Positions 45,269-52,626 of a DNA stretch of 64,000 nt are shown piece after piece. The first letter of the stretch is position 1; the number at the start of each line of letters is the position of its first letter. Source of the stretch: an uncultured Gammaproteobacteria bacterium (GTDB taxonomy: Bacteria > Pseudomonadota > Gammaproteobacteria > UBA6429 > Thiohalophilaceae); assembly GCA_937967995.1 (NCBI GenBank), contig CALBTB010000006.1, forward strand, positions 124,001 through 188,000, in the 5' to 3' direction. Below the pieces are notes generated by a model, which was given only the letters and a program-made list of their open reading frames with translations, made no database searches and was not told the origin of the DNA. Made by a program: the position numbers and the translations under genes.

Positions 45269-45751
45269 ATGACTGATTTTTACCAGCCACCCGTTTCAAA
45301 TGTTGAAACACCGGTAATCGATGACAGGACAGGCCCACCATGGCGAGGCCTGTTAATCGGTATACTGATCGAGTTTGTCGGTGGCATACTGGTTGGCATA
45401 CTACTGGTGTTTGGCCATGGTCTGTTGCTCATGATGTTTGGCATGCCGACTGATGAAGTCGTTGCATTCTGGACCGAGTTTGAATTTTATTCACTCACCT
45501 CACTCATTCTGCATGGTGCCAGCCTGAGCATGACCTTCCTTGGTGCGTACTTCTGTGTACGGCTAATCAATTACAGTCTTTATAAGTTCGCTGTCATATA
45601 TGCGGTCATCTCATCAATACTGGGTGTCATAATTGATATGGGTAGCCTCTATTCCATTGATCAGCATATCGTTCTGATAATTGCTACATTTGCCTTGTCA
45701 TTGAGTGCTGCCTGGTTTCATGGCTACCGAAAGTTGCAGAAGCAACGCTGA
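45269..45751 (+). CDS. Four-helix hypothetical membrane protein
   Basis: Unrecognised inner-membrane protein of 160 residues. A polar N-terminus (about 1-25) precedes four hydrophobic segments near 27-55, 72-98, 102-122 and 128-148. It ends with a basic tail (HGYRKLQKQR). It stands alone between htpG and the DUF3301 gene, 18 bases before the latter, and is probably co-transcribed with it. Confidence 0.75.
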   Translation: MTDFYQPPVSNVETPVIDDRTGPPWRGLLIGILIEFVGGILVGILLVFGHGLLLMMFGMPTDEVVAFWTEFEFYSLTSLILHGASLSMTFLGAYFCVRLINYSLYKFAVIYAVISSILGVIIDMGSLYSIDQHIVLIIATFALSLSAAWFHGYRKLQKQR

Positions 45752-45769
45752 TGACGAAGTAAATCAACA

Positions 45770-46075
45770 ATGAGCTGGCTTATCACGGGGCTGTTGTTAT
45801 TACTGGCCTGGTTATGGTGGGACGGGCTGGGTGCCAAGGAAGTGGCGCGTAACAAGGGCAAGGCATTGTGTGAACAGGCCGGACTGCAGTTTCTGGATGA
45901 TACGGTGGTAATGCATCGAATACGCCTGTGCCGGCATCGTTCGGGTAAAGTCGGAATCTACCGGCGGTTTCATTTTGAATTCAGTAATGACGGTCAAAGC
46001 CGTTATCACGGCTATATCGACATGTTCGGCGAGACGGTTATGGACAGTTACATGGAACCATACCGCATGACCTAG
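45770..46075 (+). CDS. DUF3301 family protein
   Basis: Protein of 101 residues with one N-terminal membrane helix (about 2-20, rich in Leu and Trp) and a cytoplasmic domain (ALCEQAGLQFLDDTVVMHRI, FHFEFSNDGQSRYHGYI). It fits DUF3301, a small gammaproteobacterial family of unknown function. Its stop overlaps the convergent gene at 46072 by 4 bases. Confidence 0.82.
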   Translation: MSWLITGLLLLLAWLWWDGLGAKEVARNKGKALCEQAGLQFLDDTVVMHRIRLCRHRSGKVGIYRRFHFEFSNDGQSRYHGYIDMFGETVMDSYMEPYRMT

Positions 46076-46728
46076 TGCCGGGTCGGCAGATTCTCAATGT
46101 AGCGTATTTTCTGTTGCCGGATCAGACGATAGAAACGGCGAATTTCACGTGTCACGGTTACCGAGTCACCGACGCGTAACAGGTGGTCATGAATTTTACG
46201 GCAGTAGCGTGCGGCATAGTCATTGGCGAGTGTATAACGCTGATATTCCTGTGCATCGAGCTGTGAATCAAACTGAACGTTATCAAACAGGCGCTCGCAG
46301 AGATCTACCGGTATGCGGCCATCAGATTGCTGCGCAAACAGGGCGACCGATGAAATGTATTTATCGATTTCCGCCTGAATTTCCATTTCCAGTTGTGTCA
46401 CCGGCCGATCGTGACTGGCGTTCCATATGAGGTAAACAAAGTGGCTGACACCTTCGAGCACAGTGCAGTAGTCAGCCAGGTTGTCATGATGCAGGCGTTC
46501 GAGCGGGTTATCCGCCGCCAGCCCGTTCAGCATCTCAGCATCCAGATAAAGGCTGAGTGACAGGCCTTCCTCATCTTCATGGACCAGCAGTTTTTCGGGA
46601 ATATTACGTCCGGACTGGTCCAGTCGATCGGCCAGCCAGCCATCGCTGAAAACGAATTGCTCGATATTGTGTTCAGTGCGAACTTCGTAAATGTCTTCGA
46701 GGGTTAGCTGTAGTGTACGTATATCCAT
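46072..46728 (-). CDS. Conserved-looking hypothetical protein
   Basis: Unrecognised soluble protein of 218 residues, acidic in its first half. It is mostly helical, with strands near the start (DIYEVRTEHNIEQFVFSDG, LLVHEDEEGLSLSLYLD). His, Asp and Arg are spread evenly and no known catalytic motif stands out. The run LEGVSHFVYLIWNASHDRPVT may form the core. Its promoter should lie in the 300-base gap upstream. Codon use and the long clean frame support it. Confidence 0.78.
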   Translation of the reverse strand: MDIRTLQLTLEDIYEVRTEHNIEQFVFSDGWLADRLDQSGRNIPEKLLVHEDEEGLSLSLYLDAEMLNGLAADNPLERLHHDNLADYCTVLEGVSHFVYLIWNASHDRPVTQLEMEIQAEIDKYISSVALFAQQSDGRIPVDLCERLFDNVQFDSQLDAQEYQRYTLANDYAARYCRKIHDHLLRVGDSVTVTREIRRFYRLIRQQKIRYIENLPTRH

Positions 46729-47032
46729 TCACAGCTCGTTGTTTTTCAAGTTGATTCAATTATATATAGCGGCCGCTGGCCGACTGAAGTCAAGCTTCCA
46801 GGGCCTTGAGCTCGAAAATGTGACCAATTTTGTAAATATTTGTTAAATTTTGGCCTGGTTAACAGGACGGGCGGTCGGTTTTCCAAGATATGTGGGTGTA
46901 TTCAGGTAATTCATTAAGTGAATCAATGGGTTAGAATAACTGCAAATTTTCTGTGTTGGATTATACTTTAGCCCAGAACTGAGACGAAACCCACGGGGTT
47001 ACTCGGTTACTGGTTAAACAGGTAGCAACCGT
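46729..47032. other. Intergenic region between divergent genes, with PilZ leader
   Basis: The 304 bases hold no gene. The left part carries the promoter of the 218-residue protein gene and an AT-rich tract (46825-46855). A good -10 (TATACT, 46962-46967) without a clear -35 would start a roughly 59-base leader for the PilZ gene. Confidence 0.5.
46988..47031 (+). promoter_or_regulatory. Double hairpin in the leader of the PilZ gene
   Basis: Hairpin 1 is AACCC-ACG-GGGTT (46988-47000). Hairpin 2 is CGGTT-A-CTG, loop GTTAAA, CAG-GTAGC-AACCG (47004-47031) and ends one base before the ATG at 47033. The likely ribosome site AGGTAG (47020-47025) is inside hairpin 2, so the fold could hide it. The sequence shares short runs with the 3' half of c-di-GMP-I riboswitches, but the 5' half is absent. 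Confidence 0.4.
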
Positions 47033-47317
47033 ATGATGCACGAACGAAGACAACGACGTCGAATTAACTTTACCCGGCCAATTCGCGTCACCACACCGGA
47101 AGGTGAAAAAACATCTCTGATGTGCGTGGATTTTTCTATGGAAGGAATCGGCTTTTTATCCACGCAGCCTCGCGATGTGGGTGAGATTTTGCGGGTCTCC
47201 ATGAACATTGGGAATAATGGTCGTACTCATGTGCTCAACGCACTGGGTGAAGTGGTGCATCGCCGTTACAAGGACAAACAGTTTTATGTCGGCATGCGGT
47301 TCTACAAAGAAAAATAA
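47033..47317 (+). CDS. PilZ-domain protein (c-di-GMP binding)
   Basis: Single PilZ domain of 94 residues. The arginine motif is in ERRQRRRINF (residues 4-13) and the second motif is DFSMEGIGF, fitting (D/N)xSxxG. Both motifs needed for c-di-GMP binding are present, unlike in the original PilZ. A FimX-like c-di-GMP receptor is encoded at 27521-29602. The leader can fold over the ribosome site. Confidence 0.9.
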   Translation: MMHERRQRRRINFTRPIRVTTPEGEKTSLMCVDFSMEGIGFLSTQPRDVGEILRVSMNIGNNGRTHVLNALGEVVHRRYKDKQFYVGMRFYKEK

Positions 47318-47322
47318 TCTCG

Positions 47323-48033
47323 CTATTTAATTCCAACGATCAACCCCATTTGCAGGATCCGAACCAATGCGGATTGATACGCATCAATTTCCTGCAGGGC
47401 CGACAATGGTGCGTCTTGCTGAAGTAATAACAGGCATTGCCATTCTGTCCGGGACAGGGGTTCGATAATCAAACGAGCTTGTTGGCGATAAACTACCAGA
47501 CGCTGTTCACCTTCTTCCAGATTAACTTTTTGATCACCGGTATAGTCAGGTTGATTCACCTGCCAGATATGTAACACCGGGTAGTCGCTGTCGATCAGGG
47601 TCACGGTTTTCGGCACGACCAGGCAGGTGTCCAGTAATTTATTATCCGGGAGTTCAAGTAAATCATGCAGCGGCGCAACAGGTTCATCCTCATATTGCAA
47701 AGCATGATGCCAGGCCCATTCGAGTCGCATCACATCGGGCAGATACGGTAATGATTTTGCCGGGCTAAAGGCTTCGGTAAATTCGATCAGGCTTCGTCCA
47801 TACAGATTAATGTCGCGTGACACCGATGGTGTTTGCCGAATGTAGCGCAGGCACATGGCTTCAAAAAACGCTTCACCCACCAGTTGCCGGCAAACCGGGT
47901 AGATCGCATCGAGCGCTTTTTGCAGGCCACCAAAAATACTGCGCCGGTAAATGGCGAGTTGTTCGGACAGTGTTTGCGTATCGGCATACACTTCGTGAAG
48001 AAACTGACGTTGTAAATTATGCAGCGCTGACAT
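47323..48033 (-). CDS. bufC: BufC/DUF2063 partner protein of bufferin maturation
   Basis: Protein of 236 residues with the N-terminal DUF2063 (putative DNA-binding type) helical domain (LHNLQRQFLHEVYADTQTLS, VYRRSIFGGL-like run) and a mixed C-terminal domain. In bufferin systems the DUF2063 protein pairs with the MNIO enzyme and binds the precursor leader. The start ATG at 48033 overlaps the end of bufB by 17 bases, showing coupled translation. The in-frame start at 48102 would extend into bufB and is rejected. Confidence 0.85.
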   Translation of the reverse strand: MSALHNLQRQFLHEVYADTQTLSEQLAIYRRSIFGGLQKALDAIYPVCRQLVGEAFFEAMCLRYIRQTPSVSRDINLYGRSLIEFTEAFSPAKSLPYLPDVMRLEWAWHHALQYEDEPVAPLHDLLELPDNKLLDTCLVVPKTVTLIDSDYPVLHIWQVNQPDYTGDQKVNLEEGEQRLVVYRQQARLIIEPLSRTEWQCLLLLQQDAPLSALQEIDAYQSALVRILQMGLIVGIK

Positions 48034-48853
48034 GACAGCGATCCAGACAGGCCTGTGCCTTATGTGCCTCGGCTTCAAGAACATCAAACGCCGGAATGTC
48101 ATTGTCCCATTCGATCAGGGTCGGGCGTGGTCCCGTTAACGCCAACGTCTGTTCATACAATTCCCATACCGGCGCATGCACAGCCTGACCATGGGTATCG
48201 AGCAGGTGGGTCTGCATATCTTCGTAGCCGGCAAGATGAAATTCCCGAATGCGTTGCATGGGCAGTTGGCGTATATAGTCCAGTGCGTCAAAGTGGTGGT
48301 TGGTCGCACTCACATAGACATTATTGATATCCAGCAACAGGTCACAATCCGCCAGGTTGACCACCTGTGACACGAACTCCGCTTCCGACATAGCTGAATC
48401 CGCAAAGGTCATGTATGTGGATACATTTTCAATCAGAATTCGTTGTCCCAGAATATCCTGTACCTGCTGAATGCGTTGCGCCACATGCTTAACGGCTTCT
48501 TCCGTGTAGGGTAGTGGTAGCAGGTCGTGGCTGTAAGTCGCATCGACACCTGTCCAGCACAGGTGATCGGAAACAAGTTGCGGCGTGTATCGATCAATGG
48601 CCTGTTTGAGCAGGCCCAGGTAATGCGTGTCCAGTGGGTCCATCGATCCGACTGACATCCCGACGCCGTGAAACGTAATTGGGTAGTCTTCACAGATGTC
48701 ATCCAGGTGCCGGGTAATGATGTGGCCTTTGCCCAGGTAATTGTCAATCAGCACTTCAAACCAGGGCACAGCCGGTCTGGTCTGTTTGATGTGAGAATAA
48801 TGCACAGCACGTAAGCCGATACCGGTACCGCGAATCGGAGTACGTGCTGGCAT
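48017..48853 (-). CDS. bufB: BufB, MNIO (DUF692) iron enzyme modifying the bufferin precursor
   Basis: Multinuclear non-heme iron oxidase of 278 residues with a TIM-barrel fold. Family elements are FHGVGMSVGSMD, DHLCWTG, IENVSTY, LLLDINNVYVS, EFHLAGY and DTHGQAVHAPVW, carrying the His, Asp, Asn and Glu iron ligands. Related enzymes modify cysteines of small precursor peptides. Start 48853 is preferred over 48973: the product then begins PARTPIRGTGIGLRA like its relatives and lies 13 bases after bufA. The longer form would overlap bufA. Confidence 0.9.
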   Translation of the reverse strand: MPARTPIRGTGIGLRAVHYSHIKQTRPAVPWFEVLIDNYLGKGHIITRHLDDICEDYPITFHGVGMSVGSMDPLDTHYLGLLKQAIDRYTPQLVSDHLCWTGVDATYSHDLLPLPYTEEAVKHVAQRIQQVQDILGQRILIENVSTYMTFADSAMSEAEFVSQVVNLADCDLLLDINNVYVSATNHHFDALDYIRQLPMQRIREFHLAGYEDMQTHLLDTHGQAVHAPVWELYEQTLALTGPRPTLIEWDNDIPAFDVLEAEAHKAQACLDRCHVSAA

Positions 48854-48866
48854 GGTTTTTCCCGGC

Positions 48867-49139
48867 CTATTTGGCTTTTTGTTTGATTGTGGAACCGGCG
48901 ATCTTTTCGCAGGTGCCTTTTGGCAGGTAAACCCATTCTTCCGGGTCATTATCACGCGTCGCATGACCGGCACAGTTATGTTTACTGGTACCGCAATCGT
49001 TCATGCCTTTCTTGACGATGCCGGCACATTTTTCATGTCCTTCCCAGGTGGGTTTGGCGGCACTGGCCTGTCCGGCAATGCCCAGTCCCAGGGCAATGGC
49101 ACTGAGCAGTGCAAGGTTGGTCGAATTAGTGGTTTTCAT
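48867..49139 (-). CDS. bufA: BufA, bufferin precursor (DUF2282)
   Basis: Ribosomally made precursor of 90 residues for a copper-binding peptide. It has a Sec-type signal peptide (residues 1-28, ending GQASAAKP), so the modified product is exported to the periplasm. The core has four cysteines at 38, 49, 56 and 77 in the family contexts EKCAG, NDCG, NCAG and GTCEK. In characterised bufferins such cysteines are modified by BufB. AGAGGA lies 8 bases before ATG. It heads bufA-bufB-bufC and is divergent from an ECF sigma gene. Confidence 0.92.
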   Translation of the reverse strand: MKTTNSTNLALLSAIALGLGIAGQASAAKPTWEGHEKCAGIVKKGMNDCGTSKHNCAGHATRDNDPEEWVYLPKGTCEKIAGSTIKQKAK

Positions 49140-49220
49140 GGTAAAAGTCCTCTTTACAATAGTGAAAAGGTAGCAATGGCCGGATTAACCCGGCTTACAG
49201 ACTAGACCGCCGCTGGTGGT

Positions 49221-49247
49221 AAATCCTTACCGTATCAGTAAGGATTT
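49221..49247. promoter_or_regulatory. Perfect 10-bp palindrome between bufA and the ECF sigma gene
   Basis: AAATCCTTAC (49221-49230) and GTAAGGATTT (49238-49247) are perfect inverted arms around CGTATCA. The site lies 81 bases upstream of bufA and 25 bases upstream of the sigma gene start. It could be an operator for a dimeric regulator controlling both directions, or a hairpin in the sigma leader. TTTCTTTC follows the right arm. Confidence 0.55.
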
Positions 49248-49272
49248 CTTTCAATACGAGGTCTTGTTATGC

Positions 49273-49797
49273 ATGAATAATGCGGAGCTGACATTTGAGG
49301 CACTGGTGAATGCCTATTCGGCAGACCTGTATCGTTATGCCTACTGGTTGTGCCGGGACAGACAGCTCGCCGAGGACCTGGTGCAGGAAAGTTTTATGCG
49401 GGCCTGGCGCGCGCTGGACAAGCTGCAGAATCCGGAATCTGCCAGGGCCTGGTTATTCACGATACTGCGACGTGAATTGTCGCGCCATCTGGGCAAGGTG
49501 CGAATGATGGAGGTCTCCCTGGAATCGACTGAGCTTCACGATGAACATTTTTCTTCGCTGTCTGAAACACCGGATCAGATCAGCAACTGGGCATTACATC
49601 GCGCGTTGAACAATCTGGACCAGGGTTATCTCGAGCCGTTATTACTGCAGGTTATCGGTGGTTATTCCTGCGAAGAAATCGGTGACATGCTGGGTACCAG
49701 TGCCGGCGCGATCATGACGCGGGTCTGCCGGGCCCGGCAGGAACTACGTAAATCACTGGGTAAGGAAACCGCGATTAATAAGCGAGTTAAACGATGA
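49273..49797 (+). CDS. ECF-type RNA polymerase sigma factor
   Basis: Alternative sigma factor of 174 residues with sigma region 2 (AYSADLYRYAYWLCRDRQLAEDLVQ-like, about 12-70) and region 4 (about 110-165, with the helix-turn-helix GGYSCEEIGDMLGTSAGAI). Region 3 is missing, as in all ECF factors. ATG at 49273 is preferred over 49216 because the protein then begins at region 2. It overlaps the anti-sigma gene by 4 bases (ATGA). It is divergent from bufABC and may direct their expression. Confidence 0.93.
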   Translation: MNNAELTFEALVNAYSADLYRYAYWLCRDRQLAEDLVQESFMRAWRALDKLQNPESARAWLFTILRRELSRHLGKVRMMEVSLESTELHDEHFSSLSETPDQISNWALHRALNNLDQGYLEPLLLQVIGGYSCEEIGDMLGTSAGAIMTRVCRARQELRKSLGKETAINKRVKR

Positions 49798-50486
49798 ACT
49801 GTATAGATGTACGACGACAGCTATTAACCGACCCGAGCAGTAAAGCAACGGCTTTGCGCGAGCATGTTCAGTCCTGCACAGCATGTCGCGAATTTGTCGA
49901 AGGGCTGGCGGATTTCGAACAGGCACTGGATAGCAGCCTGTCTGTACCCGTGCCGGAAGGACTGAGTTCGCGCATTCTGCTGCGTCAACGACTGGCTGTT
50001 CAGCAGTCACGGCGTCGTGCACAGTGGCTGGCTATGGCGGCCAGCCTGCTGTTGGTGCTGGGCGTCGTGCTGGTCCAGCTGGATTTCGCGCAACCTGAGC
50101 TGGATACCATTGTGCTGTCGCATATCAATGATGAGCTACATCATCTGTCAGATCGCCATAACGTGGATATGGAACGATTGAACAAACTGCTGCAGCCGCA
50201 TGGTGCGCAGGTTGCCGGTCTGAACCGGCCGGTGCATTATGCCGGCGCCTGTCCCATGCGCCGGCATGACGGGGCGCACCTGGTAGTCGGAGGCAGTAAT
50301 GGCCCGGTAACCATTCTGATTATGCCGGGTGAATACGTGGAAAAACGCAGCTCACTGAAAGACGAGCGATTTCAGGGGGTTATTATCCCTACCGAAAACG
50401 GCAGTATGGCCATTGTCGGGGAAGATCCTCAGCAGGTCGAGGAAGTGGAGCAGGAATTACAGCGTTCCCTGCGTTTTTTGTCATGA
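49794..50486 (+). CDS. Membrane anti-sigma factor (DUF3379/zinc-finger type)
   Basis: Protein of 230 residues. The N-terminal cytoplasmic domain has the zinc anti-sigma signature HxxxCxxC (HVQSCTAC) plus an early cysteine (Cys3). One membrane helix follows (about 77-96), then a periplasmic domain of about 130 residues that contains a lone Cys-Pro (GACPMRR) and may sense envelope or metal signals. Translational coupling to the sigma gene makes it its likely inhibitor. Confidence 0.9.
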   Translation: MNCIDVRRQLLTDPSSKATALREHVQSCTACREFVEGLADFEQALDSSLSVPVPEGLSSRILLRQRLAVQQSRRRAQWLAMAASLLLVLGVVLVQLDFAQPELDTIVLSHINDELHHLSDRHNVDMERLNKLLQPHGAQVAGLNRPVHYAGACPMRRHDGAHLVVGGSNGPVTILIMPGEYVEKRSSLKDERFQGVIIPTENGSMAIVGEDPQQVEEVEQELQRSLRFLS

Positions 50487-50497
50487 TTTCAGGTAGA

Positions 50498-50525
50498 TAA
50501 AGTTTACCGTGGCCGGGGCCGACAA
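50498..50525 (+). promoter_or_regulatory. FliA (sigma-28) promoter for cheX
   Basis: TAAAGTTT (50498-50505) is a perfect -35-type element. GCCGACAA (50518-50525) matches GCCGATAA at 7 of 8 bases. The spacer is 12 bases, within the accepted range. It lies 35 bases upstream of the cheX start codon, just after the anti-sigma gene. Confidence 0.62.
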
Positions 50526-50560
50526 TATGCCTATTGTAAATAAAAAATCTTATTGCCCTG

Positions 50561-51025
50561 ATGGATGCCAGACTCATCAATCCCGTGCTCACGACCATTG
50601 TCAATGTCCTGTCTACCATGGCCAATGTTCAGGCCAGTATGGGGAAACCGGAGCTAAAGCAAAACGAGGAATCCCTGGGTGAGGTGACGGGCCTGATGAG
50701 CATGAATAGCTCAAAAGTACGGGCATCACTGGCGATCAGTTTCGGACAGCAAACCATATTCGATATTGTCAAACGCATGCTGGGTGAGGAAATCACCGAA
50801 CTCAACGATACGGCCAAGGATATGACCGGTGAGATGACCAACATGGTGGTCGGTGGGGCCAAGAACCTGTATCTCGAGCAGGGCTATGACTTTGACATGT
50901 CTACCCCGAATATCCTGGTCGGCGAAAAACATACCATTCATCACGAGGTGAATGGGCAAACTTTGGTATTACCATTCACTTCAGACTGCGGCGACTTTTA
51001 CGTCGAAATCTGCTTCGAAGAATAA
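50561..51025 (+). CDS. cheX: CheX-type chemotaxis phosphatase
   Basis: Protein of 154 residues from the CheC/CheX/FliY family, which dephosphorylates CheY-P. The N-terminus is typical (ARLINPVLTTIVNVLSTMA), and the active-site helix reads GEMTNMVVGGAKN with Glu and Asn in the ExxN pattern. The domain is complete and has no membrane part. The ribosome site is weak. It is isolated from other che genes but follows a FliA promoter. Confidence 0.9.
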   Translation: MDARLINPVLTTIVNVLSTMANVQASMGKPELKQNEESLGEVTGLMSMNSSKVRASLAISFGQQTIFDIVKRMLGEEITELNDTAKDMTGEMTNMVVGGAKNLYLEQGYDFDMSTPNILVGEKHTIHHEVNGQTLVLPFTSDCGDFYVEICFEE

Positions 51026-51121
51026 TCAATTTGTAATCGCATAATCGGTACAATAGGCACTGAAGCTGTGCGTATTGCTGCGCGACAGTTGCCTTCAAAA
51101 AACAATAACAAACGAGGAAGC

Positions 51122-52177
51122 ATGATTATGCGCAAACGGATAATCATCTGTTCGGACGGTACTTGGAACCGTCCGGATCAAAAGGAAGAAGGGGTGGAAG
51201 CGCCGACCAATGTGGTGAAATTCGCCCGTGCCCTGAAGCAGTGTACACAGGATGGCATACTGCAGGTGGTTTTTTACAACTATGGGGTTGGTACCGGTAA
51301 CGCCTGGGATCGTTTTATCGGTGGTGCCCTGGGTGCCGGTTTATCCGACAAGATCATCGAGGCCTATCGGTTTATCGTCCTTAATTATGAGCCCGGCGAT
51401 GAACTGTATTTCATCGGTTTCAGCCGGGGCGCCTACTCGGTGCGCAGTCTGGCGGGCATGATTCGAAACTGCGGTATTCTCAAAAAGGCACGTGCGGACA
51501 TGGTCGACGAGGCCTTTGCGCTGTATCAGGATCGGGCCGATGACGCCAGACCGGATGGTCCCCGTTCTGTTCAGTTTCGAAAAGATTATGCCATGGAGTG
51601 TCACATCAAGTTTATCGGTGTCTGGGATACCGTCGGTTCGTTGGGGATTCCGATTCGCAAGTTCCGCTGGATTGGCCGTAAAAACTTTGATTTTCATGAT
51701 ACCAAGTTGTCCGGCCGTGTCGAAAATGCCTTTCAGGCGATATCCATTGATGAGTGCCGCCGTCCTTACGAGGCTGCAGTCTGGGATCGTGACGCGGATG
51801 ACAACAACAATGTGGAGCAGGTCTGGTTTGCCGGCGTACACGGTGATATTGGTGGTGGCAATGTGGATACGGGTTTGTCGAACATTGCACTACGCTGGAT
51901 GATTGATCGCGCCAGTGTGTTTCTGGAATTTGACAGCGACTATCTGGATAATCTAGATCGCTGCCCGGATACCAACTATGCCGCCCCGATGGGAAATTCC
52001 AAGGCCTGGATGGAATTTCTGTTTGGTAAACTAAAACGCCGGATTGGCAGGTGTCGTTACGGCAACGAGAAAATTCATCACAGCGCCAGCCGTCGACTGA
52101 ATGAAAAAATTGACGACTATGCACCGGAAAATCTGAACAAGGCACTGGATGCCGGTATTGAAGTCACGTCAGATTAG
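51122..52177 (+). CDS. DUF2235 alpha/beta hydrolase (Tle1-like phospholipase domain)
   Basis: Alpha/beta-fold hydrolase of 351 residues. The opening RIIICSDGTWNRPD is the family's first strand. The nucleophile elbow is GFSRGAYSVRSLAG with Ser in GxSxG. Catalytic Asp and His lie in GVWDTVGSLG and AGVHGDIGGG. Some relatives are type VI secretion phospholipase effectors. No T6SS gene, immunity gene or signal peptide is here, so a housekeeping or unknown role is as likely. GAGGAAG lies just before ATG 51122; ATG 51128 is also possible. Confidence 0.88.
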   Translation: MIMRKRIIICSDGTWNRPDQKEEGVEAPTNVVKFARALKQCTQDGILQVVFYNYGVGTGNAWDRFIGGALGAGLSDKIIEAYRFIVLNYEPGDELYFIGFSRGAYSVRSLAGMIRNCGILKKARADMVDEAFALYQDRADDARPDGPRSVQFRKDYAMECHIKFIGVWDTVGSLGIPIRKFRWIGRKNFDFHDTKLSGRVENAFQAISIDECRRPYEAAVWDRDADDNNNVEQVWFAGVHGDIGGGNVDTGLSNIALRWMIDRASVFLEFDSDYLDNLDRCPDTNYAAPMGNSKAWMEFLFGKLKRRIGRCRYGNEKIHHSASRRLNEKIDDYAPENLNKALDAGIEVTSD

Positions 52178-52302
52178 TCTGTTCGCCAGATAAGGGTATT
52201 GTGCCAGTGCGGTAATTTACTGAAATCCATGTTGAATTTTTTACTCCGCGAACCCATACAGGTGTTTTATAATTATCAATTCATCAACTATGCAGGTGAG
52301 TA

Positions 52303-52626
52303 ATGGTCGTACAGTCGGAAATCGAACGCAAGCTGGCGGAATCTATCGATGCCATGCATCTCGAAGTCATCAATGAGAGCAGTAATCATAATGTCCCGCC
52401 CGGCTCAGAATCCCACTTCAAGGTCGTGGTGGTGTCGGAGGATTTTGCCGGTCAGTCGCTGGTAGCGCGTCATCGCAAGATCAATGAAATTCTGGCTGAT
52501 GAACTGGCCAGTAAAATCCACGCCCTGGCAATCCATACCTACACCGAGCAGGAATGGCGTGATATTAACGGCGATGCGCCGATGTCACCCCCGTGCCTCG
52601 GCGGTGGCGGACGCAAGAACATCTAG
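52303..52626 (+). CDS. BolA/IbaG family protein
   Basis: Small protein of 107 residues with the BolA fold (KLAESIDAMHLEVINES, FKVVVVSEDFAGQSLVARHRKIN). The conserved His in ARHRKIN and the glutaredoxin-interacting surface are present. BolA proteins bind monothiol glutaredoxins and act in iron-sulfur handling or as regulators. AGGTGAG precedes the ATG. A TATAAT box lies at 52268-52273. The last 42 bases overlap the convergent gene at 52585. Confidence 0.9.
   Translation: MVVQSEIERKLAESIDAMHLEVINESSNHNVPPGSESHFKVVVVSEDFAGQSLVARHRKINEILADELASKIHALAIHTYTEQEWRDINGDAPMSPPCLGGGGRKNI

Noticed and set aside
46769..46776. GCGGCCGC (NotI site) as a cloning junction
   Set aside because: Sequence on both sides is ordinary intergenic DNA in keeping with its neighbours; an 8-base site can occur by chance.
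46974..47032. Calling a full c-di-GMP-I riboswitch before the PilZ gene
   Set aside because: The 5' half with its GNRA-loop stem is missing and the predicted transcript would start too late to include it. Only a leader hairpin is annotated.
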